Source of the DNA: Streptomyces milbemycinicus
Lineage (GTDB): Bacteria; Actinomycetota; Actinomycetes; Streptomycetales; Streptomycetaceae
DNA length: 64,000 nucleotides
Assembly (NCBI RefSeq): GCF_002154605.1
Contig: NZ_MUNE01000127.1
Location: forward strand, 1-64,000
Reading direction: 5' to 3'
Shown in pieces: positions 1 to 8,517 of this stretch (position 1 is the stretch's first letter; every line of letters starts with the position of its first letter). A program made the translations under genes and the position numbers. The notes under the pieces are model-generated. The model was not told the origin of the DNA. It worked only from the letters and a program-made list of their open reading frames with translations, and made no database searches.

Positions 1-58
1 TGTAGTCCCCGCCGAAGGCGAGGCCGCCCAGGCGGTCGGTGATGCTGCGGGTGGTCAT
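1..58 (-). CDS. GH42 beta-galactosidase, N-terminal end only (partial)
   Basis: Only the first 19 codons are inside the window. They read MTTRSITDRLGGLAFGGDY; the GGDY stretch is where GH42 beta-galactosidases begin their catalytic barrel (usually followed by NPEQW). A GGAG ribosome site lies about 10 bases before the ATG, so this is a real start. The gene is divergent from the GH3 gene at 387 and shares with it a 328-bp regulatory gap. GH42 enzymes hydrolyse beta-galactosides, usually inside the cell after uptake. The family call rests on very few residues and on the CAZyme context. Confidence 0.6.
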   Translation of the reverse strand, partial: MTTRSITDRLGGLAFGGDY

Positions 59-239
59 GGCTCTGCTTCTCCGGTACGGGAGTCGGGTCGTGCTCCGGCG
101 GGTGGCCGGCACCGGCGCCGCCAGGAGGTGAAGGCCGACGGCCGACGCAGCCGTGGCGGGGGAGCGATTCCTATCACGCGGCGGGGAAGGGCGAGTGCGT
201 CGAAGCGCTTCACCTGGACAGTGGAAAAGTAACCGACAG

Positions 240-279
240 GTTTCGCGCGAAACAAGAGGCTTAGCTCGACGAAAGTTTC
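240..279. promoter_or_regulatory. Palindromic operators in the GH42/GH3 divergent gap
   Basis: Two palindromes lie in the gap between the divergent GH42 and GH3 genes. GTTTCGCGCGAAAC at 240-253 is a perfect 14-bp palindrome with the central CG typical of LacI-family operators. GAAAGTTTC at 271-279 is a 9-bp palindrome resembling the GAAA-N-TTTC motif found near Streptomyces xylanolytic genes. Neither matches the 16-bp palindromes at 3322 and 4586, so a different LacI-type regulator may act here. Binding is inferred. Confidence 0.5.
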
Positions 280-293
280 TCTCTGCAGGTCCA

Positions 294-322
294 TTGACAG
301 CCCGTCGCGCCGGTGGCAGCGT
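294..322 (+). promoter_or_regulatory. Putative sigma-70-type promoter of the GH3 gene
   Basis: TTGACA at 294-299 is followed after 17 bp by CAGCGT at 317-322. The -35 is consensus and the -10 is weak. It lies 64 bp before the GH3 start and just downstream of the palindromes at 240-279. Confidence 0.45.
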
Positions 323-386
323 CGATGCGCTTCGACATTCCGGCCTTCGGCCCGCCATCCACATCCGTCTGTGAGGGGTCTGACTC

Positions 387-3257
387 GTGGGATCTCCCTC
401 CCTTTCCGCCGCTGCCGTCCAGCTGCCGTTCCGTGATCCCGCGCTTCCGCTCGGGGAGCGCGTCGGCGACCTGCTGGACCGGCTCACACTGGACGAGCGG
501 GTCGCGATGCTGCATCAGTACGTCCCGGCCGTCCCACGCCTGGGCATCGCCTCGTTCCGCACCGGAACGGAAGCGCTGCACGGGGTGGCCTGGCTGGGGG
601 TGGCGACCGTCTTTCCGCAGGCGGTGGGGCTGGGGGCCGCATGGGACGAGGATCTGGTGCGTGCCGTCGCCGAGGCGGTGTCGGTCGAAGTGCGCGCCTT
701 CCACCGGCACCGGCCGACCTCGACCGGGTCCGGCACCAACGGCCTCCAGACCTGGGCGCCGGTGGTGAACCTGCTGCGCGATCCGAGGTGGGGCCGCAAC
801 GAAGAGGGTTACTCCGAGGACCCGCTGCACACCGCGCGCCTCGCCACCGCCTACTGCCAGGGCCTGGCCGGCGACCATCCCGACTTCCTGCGCGTCGCCC
901 CGGTGCTCAAGCACTTCCTCGCCTACAACAACGAGACGGATCGCTGCGTCACCTCCTCCGGCCTGCGCCCCCGTGTGCTGCACGAGTACGACCTGGCCGC
1001 CTTCCGCCCGGTCGTCGCCTCCGGTGCGGCCACCGGCGCGATGGCCGCCTACAACCTTGTCAACGGCCGCCCCTGCCACGTCAGTCCGCTCATCGAGACG
1101 GAGCTGCGGACCTGGGCCCGGACCACCGGCCACGAGCTGTTCGTGGTCAGCGACGAGCAAGCGCCCTCCAACCTGGTGGAAATGGAGCACTACTTCGAGG
1201 ACCACGCGGCATCCCATGCCGCCGCGCTGAAAGCCGGCATCGACAGTTTCACCGACCATCGCGAGGACAGTGCGACCGTGATCGGCCGACTGCGCGAGGC
1301 GATGGAGCGCGGGCTGATTGAAGAGGAGGACGTGAACCGGGCGGTGCGCCGCCAGCTTCAACTCCGCTTCCGCCTCGGCGAGTTCGACCCGGACCTGGAC
1401 CCGTACGCCGGAATCGGCCCGGAGGTGATCGACAGCCCCGAGCACCGCGCCCTCGCCCTGCGCGCCGCGACCGAGTCCGTGGTGCTGCTCAAGAACGATG
1501 GGCTGCTGCCCCTGAACGCGAACCGCGCACCGCGGATCGCCGTCATCGGGCCACACGCCGACACCTTGTACGAGGACTGGTACAGCGGCACCCTGCCGTA
1601 CCAGGTCGGCGTCGCGGCCGGCCTGCGCACCGCGCTCGGACAAGACAGCGGCGAGGTGGCCTGTGTGCCGGGCGCCGACCGGATCGCGCTGCGATCCCGC
1701 ACCACCGGCGAGCCTCTGGGCGGGACCGCCTTCGACGCCGAGGAGTGGGGCGACGGCGTCCTCACCCTGCGCGACGCCGACACCGGCCGCTGCCTCAGTC
1801 TCCAGGACGACGCCTCACTCGTCGCGGACCGGACGGTGCTCAAGACCTGGTTCATCAAGGAGACTTTTCGTCTGGAACCGGACCCGGGCGGCGACAACGA
1901 CACCTTCCTGCTGCGCAACGTCTTCACCGGCCGCTACGCCGCCCTCGATCCCACCGACGGCCGGGTGCGCGTCACCGCCGATACCCCCGAGATGGCCGAG
2001 CGGTGGCAGCGCGAGCTGCTGCGCGACGGCGCGGCCGAGGCACGGGCCGCCGCGAAGGAGGCCGACGTGGCGATCGTCGTTCTCGGCAACCACCCGATGA
2101 TCAACGGCCGCGAGACCGAGGACCGTACCGGAACCGGCCTGCCCCAGACACAGGAAACGCTGCTGCGCGCGGTCGCCGCCGTCCGCCCGGAGACCGCGCT
2201 GGTCGTCATGAGCAGTTACCCCTACGCCGTCGACTGGGCCGACACCCACCTGCCGGCCGTGCTGTGGACCTCCCACGGCGGACAGGAAACGGGCCGCGCC
2301 CTGGCCGACGTCCTGCTCGGCGAAGCCGAGCCCGCCGGCCGGCTGCCACAGACCTGGTACCAGGGCGGCGACGCACTGCCGCACCCGCTCGACTACGACA
2401 TCATCAAGGCGGGCTGGACATACCAGTACCACCGGACGGCACCCCTCTATCCCTTCGGACACGGCCTGTCGTACACCGACTTCACCTGCCGTGACCTGCG
2501 GCTTTCCACGCCCGCCATGGCCCAGGACGGCGCGGTGCACGTCTCGGTGACCCTGACCAACACGGGCACGCGCTCCGGGAGCGAGGTGGTCCAGCTCTAC
2601 GTCCGAGCGGTCGACGCCCGCTACGAAGCCCCCCGGCTCCGGCTCGCGGACTTCCGCAAGGTGCGGCTCCACTCGGGGGAGAGCCGGGAGGTGACCTTCG
2701 TCCTGTCTGCCGAACGACTGGCGCACTGGGATGTCGCCGCGGGCGCCTTCACCGTCGATCCCGGCCGTTACGAGGTGCTCATCGCCCGCTCGGCCGAGGA
2801 CATCGTCCTCAGCACGCCGCTCGTCGTCAGCGGTACCGCCCCCACGCCGCGCAAACTGGTGGGCCGACGTACTCTGGCCGTCGACTTCGACGACTACGCC
2901 GACATCACTCTTGTCGACGCCACCCGCGCCACGGGCGATGCCGTCACCCCAGCAGAACCCGCTCGCCCCGCGACCCTGCTGTTCCGCTCCGCGGACCTGA
3001 CCGGTGCTTCGCACTTCGAAGCCGAGGTCGCGCGCGAGGCCACCGGACCGGGTGAGGCACGACTGGAGGTGCGGGCGGGAGGCCAACTCCTTGCGGAGTT
3101 CGCCGTACCGGTCACCGGCGGCCGCCACACCTGGACGACCGTGACCACCGAGATGGCGGCGCGGGGCGACGGCCACCACGACCTGTGCCTCACCCTGCAG
3201 GGCGACTTCCGACTGGCTTTCTTCCGCTTCACCGCGCCCGACGGCCCTGCCACGTAA
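387..3257 (+). CDS. Glycoside hydrolase family 3 (beta-glucosidase/beta-xylosidase type) with extra domains
   Basis: Hydrolyses terminal beta-linked sugars; the exact sugar cannot be read from sequence. The GTG start has a GAGGGG ribosome site 6-7 bases upstream. The GH3 barrel covers about residues 15-330, with the nucleophile Asp at about 256 in VVSDEQAP. The alpha/beta sandwich follows, then a fibronectin-III-like domain near 690-810. Two additions stand out. A beta-trefoil/fascin-like stretch is inserted at about 450-545 inside the second domain, where other GH3 enzymes carry a PA14 domain. A CBM6-like beta-sandwich forms the last 90 residues. There is no signal peptide, so it is probably cytoplasmic and acts on imported oligosaccharides. 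At 956 aa it is long for the family because of these additions. Confidence 0.9.
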   Translation: MGSPSLSAAAVQLPFRDPALPLGERVGDLLDRLTLDERVAMLHQYVPAVPRLGIASFRTGTEALHGVAWLGVATVFPQAVGLGAAWDEDLVRAVAEAVSVEVRAFHRHRPTSTGSGTNGLQTWAPVVNLLRDPRWGRNEEGYSEDPLHTARLATAYCQGLAGDHPDFLRVAPVLKHFLAYNNETDRCVTSSGLRPRVLHEYDLAAFRPVVASGAATGAMAAYNLVNGRPCHVSPLIETELRTWARTTGHELFVVSDEQAPSNLVEMEHYFEDHAASHAAALKAGIDSFTDHREDSATVIGRLREAMERGLIEEEDVNRAVRRQLQLRFRLGEFDPDLDPYAGIGPEVIDSPEHRALALRAATESVVLLKNDGLLPLNANRAPRIAVIGPHADTLYEDWYSGTLPYQVGVAAGLRTALGQDSGEVACVPGADRIALRSRTTGEPLGGTAFDAEEWGDGVLTLRDADTGRCLSLQDDASLVADRTVLKTWFIKETFRLEPDPGGDNDTFLLRNVFTGRYAALDPTDGRVRVTADTPEMAERWQRELLRDGAAEARAAAKEADVAIVVLGNHPMINGRETEDRTGTGLPQTQETLLRAVAAVRPETALVVMSSYPYAVDWADTHLPAVLWTSHGGQETGRALADVLLGEAEPAGRLPQTWYQGGDALPHPLDYDIIKAGWTYQYHRTAPLYPFGHGLSYTDFTCRDLRLSTPAMAQDGAVHVSVTLTNTGTRSGSEVVQLYVRAVDARYEAPRLRLADFRKVRLHSGESREVTFVLSAERLAHWDVAAGAFTVDPGRYEVLIARSAEDIVLSTPLVVSGTAPTPRKLVGRRTLAVDFDDYADITLVDATRATGDAVTPAEPARPATLLFRSADLTGASHFEAEVAREATGPGEARLEVRAGGQLLAEFAVPVTGGRHTWTTVTTEMAARGDGHHDLCLTLQGDFRLAFFRFTAPDGPAT

Positions 3258-3275
3258 GGGCCTGGACCGCAGGTC

Positions 3276-3337
3276 TTGACAGGCCCCCACGCCGGGCCTA
3301 CGGTCGTCAACCGACAGCCTGCCGTGAACGTTCACGG
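3276..3337 (+). promoter_or_regulatory. Promoter and autoregulatory operator of the LacI gene
   Basis: TTGACA at 3276-3281, a 17-bp spacer and TACGGT at 3299-3304 form a good promoter. The perfect 16-bp palindrome CCGTGAACGTTCACGG follows at 3322-3337, over the expected transcript start. It matches the operator before the GH2-led operon (4586-4601) in 15 of 16 bases, so the product of the next gene probably represses itself here. Confidence 0.75.
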
Positions 3338-3355
3338 ACGAACCAGGAGGTGAAC

Positions 3356-4351
3356 ATGGCGAGGCGGGTCACGATCAACGATGTCGCCATGGCCGCGGGT
3401 GTGTCCCGGCAGACGGTCACACGCGCCCACAACGACCTGGGCGACATCAGCGAGGCCACCAAACGACGTGTTCTCGAGGTCAGTGCCCAGCTGGGTTACC
3501 GGCCCAACCGGTTCGCGCGCAACCTGGTCGGCCGACAGCGGCCCCGCGCTGCCGGCCTGCTGGTCGGTTCCTTCAGCAATCCGTACTACACGGAGATCGC
3601 GGGCGCCTTTCTCGCGGCCGCCGCCGAGCGCGGCTGGCAGGTGATGATGGCCTCGGGGGAGTCCGGGGACGAGACCGCCGCCGTCGAGATGCTGGCCGGA
3701 CACGTCGACCTGTTCGTCGGGCATTTCAGGCTGTCCGACGACGAACTGGCCGCGGCCGTGCAGGGTATTCCGGCGATCCTGCTCGATGACCGCTGTTCGC
3801 GTCCTGGTTTTCACTCTGTCGAGATCGACCTGCGTGCGGGCGTCCGTCAGGCGATGGCCGCGCTCGAAGCCAAGGGTGTTCGCCGAGTGGGAATGATCGA
3901 CTCGTCCTATTCCCTACGTGCGTCACCAACCTACTCGCCGACGCCGCGCCGGCGGTTCTTCGAGGAATTCGCCTTCGGCGCCCCGGAACCCGCGGTCGTC
4001 GCGGGGGAGGAGTCGATGGCCGGCGGCGGCCATGCCTTCCGCGCGCTCATGGCCCAGTATCCGGATGTCGACGGCGTCCTCGTCTTCAACGACATGATGG
4101 CCATCGGTGCCATCCAAGCCGCCCAGGCGCTGGGCATCGAGATCCCTGGCCGTATGAGGATCCTCGGTGTCGACGGCCTGACGCTCGGCGAGGCAGTGCA
4201 TCCGACGGTCAGCACCATCTCACTCGACCGCGAGGCACTTGTCACCAGTGCTCTCGATATCGCCGACACCCTTGCGGCGGGCAATTTCACCCACACCGAG
4301 TCGTTGCACCGCACCGTCATGCCGCGCCTGCTGTGGCGGGAATCGGCGTGA
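3356..4351 (+). CDS. LacI-family transcriptional repressor
   Basis: A 331-aa sugar-responsive repressor. The LacI helix-turn-helix is at residues 5-25 (TINDVAMAAGVSRQTVTRA), followed by the hinge (LGYRPNRFARNL) and a periplasmic-binding-protein-like effector domain. An AGGAGG site 5 bases upstream fixes the ATG at 3356; the longer open frame upstream overlaps the GH3 gene and the operator. It lies between the GH3 gene and the GH2-transport operon. Near-identical palindromes before itself and before that operon suggest it controls both. The effector is unknown, probably an oligosaccharide imported by the downstream ABC system. Confidence 0.93.
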   Translation: MARRVTINDVAMAAGVSRQTVTRAHNDLGDISEATKRRVLEVSAQLGYRPNRFARNLVGRQRPRAAGLLVGSFSNPYYTEIAGAFLAAAAERGWQVMMASGESGDETAAVEMLAGHVDLFVGHFRLSDDELAAAVQGIPAILLDDRCSRPGFHSVEIDLRAGVRQAMAALEAKGVRRVGMIDSSYSLRASPTYSPTPRRRFFEEFAFGAPEPAVVAGEESMAGGGHAFRALMAQYPDVDGVLVFNDMMAIGAIQAAQALGIEIPGRMRILGVDGLTLGEAVHPTVSTISLDREALVTSALDIADTLAAGNFTHTESLHRTVMPRLLWRESA

Positions 4352-4458
4352 CGCCACCCCGAATACATCGCTGAAACAAACAGTTGAGTGAATAGCCGCC
4401 GCAGGCAGGATACGCGAGCGGCGTTTAATGCTCTGCCGTTGCAAATTGATTCGGCAAA

Positions 4459-4488
4459 CCCCGTTCTACGGCCGTGAACGGGGCTTTT
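4459..4488 (+). terminator. Rho-independent terminator of the LacI gene
   Basis: CCCCGTTC (4459-4466) pairs with GAACGGGG (4476-4483) around a 9-base loop and is followed by CTTTT. It lies about 110 bp after the lacI stop and separates it from the next operon. Confidence 0.8.
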
Positions 4489-4540
4489 GGTATGTGATCT
4501 GGGTGGCGAAACGCTGTTGAATTTTAACGTGCGGGAAACC

Positions 4541-4601
4541 TTGACAGCCTGGGTCGGCCTCCTTAGCGTGTGCTGCACGCCGTGACCGTGAAGGTTCACG
4601 G
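4541..4601 (+). promoter_or_regulatory. Promoter and LacI operator of the GH2-ABC-GH95 operon
   Basis: TTGACA (4541-4546), a 17-bp spacer and TAGCGT (4564-4569) are followed at 4586-4601 by CCGTGAAGGTTCACGG. This palindrome is perfect except at one central pair and matches the lacI operator at 15 of 16 bases. About 180 nt of untranslated leader lie between it and the GH2 start. Confidence 0.75.
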
Positions 4602-4781
4602 CCCGGTTTGAGGTGCAGCACCGGAATCCGTGCGACTCGAATCGCTCGTCAATTCATCAATAAATTCCAAAGAACTCATGGACGTCGGCGAGGGGAATCT
4701 GGCGCGGCGTGCGAGCGGGTTGCGGGAGATAGGTAATCGCGGCGGCGTGGGCCGCGCCGCTGACGTGGGAGGGACCGCTGC

Positions 4782-7211
4782 GTGAACCGCAAGGAACTGA
4801 TCAACCGGAACTGGAAGTTCACCTACGGAGATCCCGAGGGTGCGACGCTGGAGGCCTTCGACGACAGCGACTGGTACGACGTGGGGCTGCCCCACTCGTT
4901 CGGGATCCCGTACTTCATGGAGACCGGCTTCTACGTCGGCCGCGGCGTGTACCGCCGCACCTTCGAACTCGCCGAAGAGGAGACCGGCAAGTACGTCGCG
5001 CTGGAGTTCCACGGTGTCTTCCAGGATGCCGAGATCACGGTGAACGGTGTGCCGGTGGACCGCCATCTGGGCGGTTACACGGCCTTCGTCGTGGATGTCT
5101 CCGAGGCCGTGCGCCCGGGGACGAACCAGCTCGCGGTCCGCGTGAGCAACGAGTGGAACCCACGGCTGGCGCCCAGGGCGGGGGAGCACGTCTTCAACGG
5201 CGGCATCTACCGCGACGTCTCCCTGATCATCGCCGAGCGGACGCGGATCGCCTGGTACGGCACGGGAGTGGTGACGCTCGGCGTCGGCACCGACGGCGCG
5301 GCCGTCGAGGTCACCACCGAGCTGGTGAACGAGACCGACGCGCCGTTCGTCGGACTGCTGGCCGCGGAGGTGACCGGTCCCGGTACACGCCCCGTCGAGG
5401 CGGTCGCATCGGTGAACCTCCCGCCCCGCTCGACCACGGTGCACCGGCAGCGTCTGGTCGTGGAAGACGTACGCCTGTGGCACCCGGACTCCCCACACCT
5501 CTACACACTCGAGCAGACGCTGCGGACGAGCGAGGGCGCCGAATGCCACCGCACGGGTACCGAGTTCGGCATCCGCACCTTCGAGTTCACCGCGACCGAC
5601 GGCTTTCACCTCAATGGGGAGCGGTTCGCGATCCACGGCGCCAACGTCCACCAGGACCACGCCGGATGGAGCGACGCCGTCACCCACTCCGGGATGCGCC
5701 GGGACGTCGCACTCATCAAGGAGGCCGGGATGAACTTCATCCGCGGCTCCCACTACCCCCACCACGACCAGTTCGCGACCGAGTGCGATCGACTCGGTGT
5801 CCTCTTCTGGTCCGAAGCGCCTTTCTGGGGCATCGGCGGAGCCAACACCGAGGGGTTCTGGAACGCCAGCGCGTATCCGCCGGACGAGGCGGACCAGGCC
5901 GAGTTCGAGGACAGCTGCCTGCGTGCCATGGCGGAGATGATCAGGGTGAACCGCAATCACCCGAGCATCGTGGCCTGGAGCACCGGCAACGAGGTCTTCT
6001 TCAGCGACGAGCATGTGATCCCGGCAGCGAAGAAACTGACCCGGCGTCTGGTGGACCTCGCCCACGAACTCGATCCGACACGTCCCGCCGCGGTCGGCGG
6101 CGCACAGCGCCGGGGCTTCGACGAGCTGGGTGACCTGGCGGGATACAACGGCGACGGCGGTGAGCTGTACCTCAACCCGCCCTGGCCGAACATCGTCTCC
6201 GAGTACGGCAGCGTCGTCGAGGACCGGCCCGGCAGCTACACCCACCGCTTCCGCCACGGCAGCGAGAACGCATATGCGTGGCGCTCCGGAGTCGTGCTGT
6301 GGTGCGGCTTCCACCACGGCAGCATCGTGCCCGACATGGGGCGGATGGGGTTCGTCGACTACTACCGCCTTCCCCTGCGGTCCTGGTACTGGTATCGCCA
6401 TCAGTTGAGAGGGATCGCGCCGCCTGCGTGGCCAGAGCTGGCCACGGCCACCGCGCTGAAGATGACCGCCGACCGCACCGTGGTGCTCACTGACGGCACC
6501 GACGACGTGCAGCTTGTCGTCGAGATCGTCGATGACACCGGCCGAGTGGTGGCGGACGAGCGCCCCGTGCGGCTCGAGGTCGTCCAAGGTGGCGGTATCT
6601 TCCCCACCGGCACGTCGATCGAGCTCAACCCGGACAACAAGGGGCTGCTCGACGGCCGGGGCGCCATCGAGTTCCGCTCGTACCACGCCGGCCCCAACCG
6701 GCTGCGGGCGACCGCGGAAGGGCTTGCCCCCAGCGAGATCACCGTCGAGGCGGTCGGCCCCGAGCCGTGGACGGGACAACACCGTAACTTCGCCCCCGGC
6801 CCACCGTCACGGGTCCACTTGCCCGACCCCCTCAGGCCCCCCCAGCTCTCCGAGATGCGACCCGTCTTCAGCAGCGGGGCCCGGCCGGACCGTCCCGCCC
6901 GTCTCGTCACCGACCACAGCGTCGACCACGGATGGATCAGCGCCACGGACGATCCGGGTGCCTGGCTGTCGGTCGAACTCGAAGGACTGTGGTCGATCAC
7001 CACGATCCACGTCGAGTTCGGTGTCGGGCCCCAGGTGCCGTACGTCATCGAACTCTCCGACGGCGGCCGGGACCTCGTGCCGCTGGCCGCCGGCACCACC
7101 GGGTCCACCACCGTGCGGCTGGACCTCGACAACACGCAGGCCCGCGCGGTCAGGGTGACCTTTCCGCAGGCGCCCACCGAAGTGATCAACATCCGGGTGC
7201 ACGGTCACTGA
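4782..7211 (+). CDS. Glycoside hydrolase family 2 with C-terminal discoidin-like domain
   Basis: A 809-aa GH2 enzyme of the beta-galactosidase/beta-glucuronidase/beta-mannosidase type. The N-terminal jelly-roll domain (about 1-170) begins with the usual family motifs (NRNWKF, SDWYDVGLPHSFG). An Ig-like domain and the TIM barrel (about 275-560) follow. The acid/base Glu is about residue 404 in STGNEVF and the nucleophile Glu about 474 in IVSEYGS. The last 130 residues form an F5/8-type (discoidin, CBM32-like) sandwich, likely a sugar-binding tail. There is no signal peptide, so it is probably intracellular. The GTG start follows GGGAGGG. It is first in an operon with the sugar importer and GH95. 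Substrate specificity cannot be settled here. Confidence 0.92.
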   Translation: MNRKELINRNWKFTYGDPEGATLEAFDDSDWYDVGLPHSFGIPYFMETGFYVGRGVYRRTFELAEEETGKYVALEFHGVFQDAEITVNGVPVDRHLGGYTAFVVDVSEAVRPGTNQLAVRVSNEWNPRLAPRAGEHVFNGGIYRDVSLIIAERTRIAWYGTGVVTLGVGTDGAAVEVTTELVNETDAPFVGLLAAEVTGPGTRPVEAVASVNLPPRSTTVHRQRLVVEDVRLWHPDSPHLYTLEQTLRTSEGAECHRTGTEFGIRTFEFTATDGFHLNGERFAIHGANVHQDHAGWSDAVTHSGMRRDVALIKEAGMNFIRGSHYPHHDQFATECDRLGVLFWSEAPFWGIGGANTEGFWNASAYPPDEADQAEFEDSCLRAMAEMIRVNRNHPSIVAWSTGNEVFFSDEHVIPAAKKLTRRLVDLAHELDPTRPAAVGGAQRRGFDELGDLAGYNGDGGELYLNPPWPNIVSEYGSVVEDRPGSYTHRFRHGSENAYAWRSGVVLWCGFHHGSIVPDMGRMGFVDYYRLPLRSWYWYRHQLRGIAPPAWPELATATALKMTADRTVVLTDGTDDVQLVVEIVDDTGRVVADERPVRLEVVQGGGIFPTGTSIELNPDNKGLLDGRGAIEFRSYHAGPNRLRATAEGLAPSEITVEAVGPEPWTGQHRNFAPGPPSRVHLPDPLRPPQLSEMRPVFSSGARPDRPARLVTDHSVDHGWISATDDPGAWLSVELEGLWSITTIHVEFGVGPQVPYVIELSDGGRDLVPLAAGTTGSTTVRLDLDNTQARAVRVTFPQAPTEVINIRVHGH

Positions 7212-7281
7212 GCGAGACCTGCCCTCAGAGCATCCGATCACGACCAGCACATGCGATACATGTTCAAGAAAGGCCAGTTCA

Positions 7282-8517
7282 ATGAAGAACGGAAGAGTCC
7301 TGCCGCGGGTCGCCGCCTCGGCCACTGTGATGGCCATGGCGCTGGCCCTGACCGCCTGCGGCAGTGGTTCCTCGGCGAGCGACGGTCTCACCGTCTGGTA
7401 CGCACCGGGCTCCGTGCCCAAGGCGTCCCTGGCGGTGCAGAAGAAGTTCCCCGGCCTGAAGATCAAGCTGATCCCGACGCCCAACCTGGAAACCAAGCTG
7501 AAGACCACCCTGCAGACCGGCTCCGGACTGCCGGACGTGGTGGTCATCGGCAACCACATCAGTTCCTACGCCGACATCTCGACCAAGTTCGTCGACCTGA
7601 AGACCATGGGCGCAGACCCGAAGAAGGACTACGTCACCTGGAAGTGGACCAACGGCACCCTCCCCGACGGACGGGTGATCGGGTACCCGATCGACACGGG
7701 GCCGCAGGGGCTGTTCTACCGCAGCGACCTGTTCCGCAAGGCCGGCCTGCCCACCGACCCGGCCGCGGTCTCCAAGATGGCCTCCACCTGGGACGGCTAC
7801 CGCACCATGGCCGAGAAGGCGAAGAAGGCCGGCTTCAAGGCGTGTGACGACGCCAACCAGGTCTACTACCTGCAACTCGAGCAGAAGGGGCAGGGCAGCT
7901 TCGACACCTCCGGCAAGTACCTGGGGGACAACGCCTCGACCCGCAAGGCGTTCGACTACTCCGCCAAGCTGCTCTCCGACGGCCTGTGCACCAAGGCGGA
8001 GCCATACAGCACAGACTGGAACAGCTCGGTCGCGCAGAACGCTCTCGGCGGCTTCGTCGCCCCGGTGTACGAGGGTCCGCTGCTGGAGACCGCGGGCAGC
8101 CCCAAGGGGGTATGGCGGGTGGCCTACCCGCCCGGCGGCCCCGGCAGCAAGGGGGGCTCGTACATGTCGATCCTCAGCTCCAGCAAGCACCGGAAAGACG
8201 CGTACAAGGTCATCAAGTGGATGATGTCCCCGGCCAACCAGGCGTCGGGCTTCAACGACGGCCTGTTCCCCTCGGCCCTCGCTGCTTACAAGAGCCCGGA
8301 GCTGAACGCACCGCAGCCGTTCTACGGCGGTCAGCCGACGGGTGTGGTGTTCGCGAAGGTCGCCCAGGAGTCGCCGACGGTCCCGGTCACACCGAAGGAC
8401 GGGGTCGTGGAAGGCGCCCTCACCGAGGCACTCAAGTCGGTGGCGCAGGGCAAGGCCTCCGCTGACGAAGCCTGGAAGTCCGCACAGGCCCAGATCGCCA
8501 AGGAACTGAAGCGGTGA
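7282..8517 (+). CDS. ABC sugar importer, solute-binding lipoprotein
   Basis: A 411-aa extracellular binding protein of the bacterial family-1 (MalE-like) type. The N terminus is a lipoprotein signal ending in the lipobox LTAC near residue 25, so the mature protein is tethered to the outer face of the membrane. It feeds the two permeases that follow. Its TGA overlaps the next start by 4 bases, indicating translational coupling. It sits 70 bp after the GH2 gene with no terminator between. The ligand is probably the oligosaccharide processed by the GH2, GH3, GH42 and GH95 enzymes of this locus. Confidence 0.93.
   Translation: MKNGRVLPRVAASATVMAMALALTACGSGSSASDGLTVWYAPGSVPKASLAVQKKFPGLKIKLIPTPNLETKLKTTLQTGSGLPDVVVIGNHISSYADISTKFVDLKTMGADPKKDYVTWKWTNGTLPDGRVIGYPIDTGPQGLFYRSDLFRKAGLPTDPAAVSKMASTWDGYRTMAEKAKKAGFKACDDANQVYYLQLEQKGQGSFDTSGKYLGDNASTRKAFDYSAKLLSDGLCTKAEPYSTDWNSSVAQNALGGFVAPVYEGPLLETAGSPKGVWRVAYPPGGPGSKGGSYMSILSSSKHRKDAYKVIKWMMSPANQASGFNDGLFPSALAAYKSPELNAPQPFYGGQPTGVVFAKVAQESPTVPVTPKDGVVEGALTEALKSVAQGKASADEAWKSAQAQIAKELKR

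Noticed and set aside
1815-3335. Long minus-strand open frame opposite the GH3 gene (506 codons)
   Set aside because: It is the antisense shadow of a high-GC gene: Gly/Arg/Val-rich, no domain, no ribosome site.
4596-6782. Minus-strand open frame of 728 codons opposite GH2
   Set aside because: Antisense shadow; the plus strand has clear catalytic motifs.
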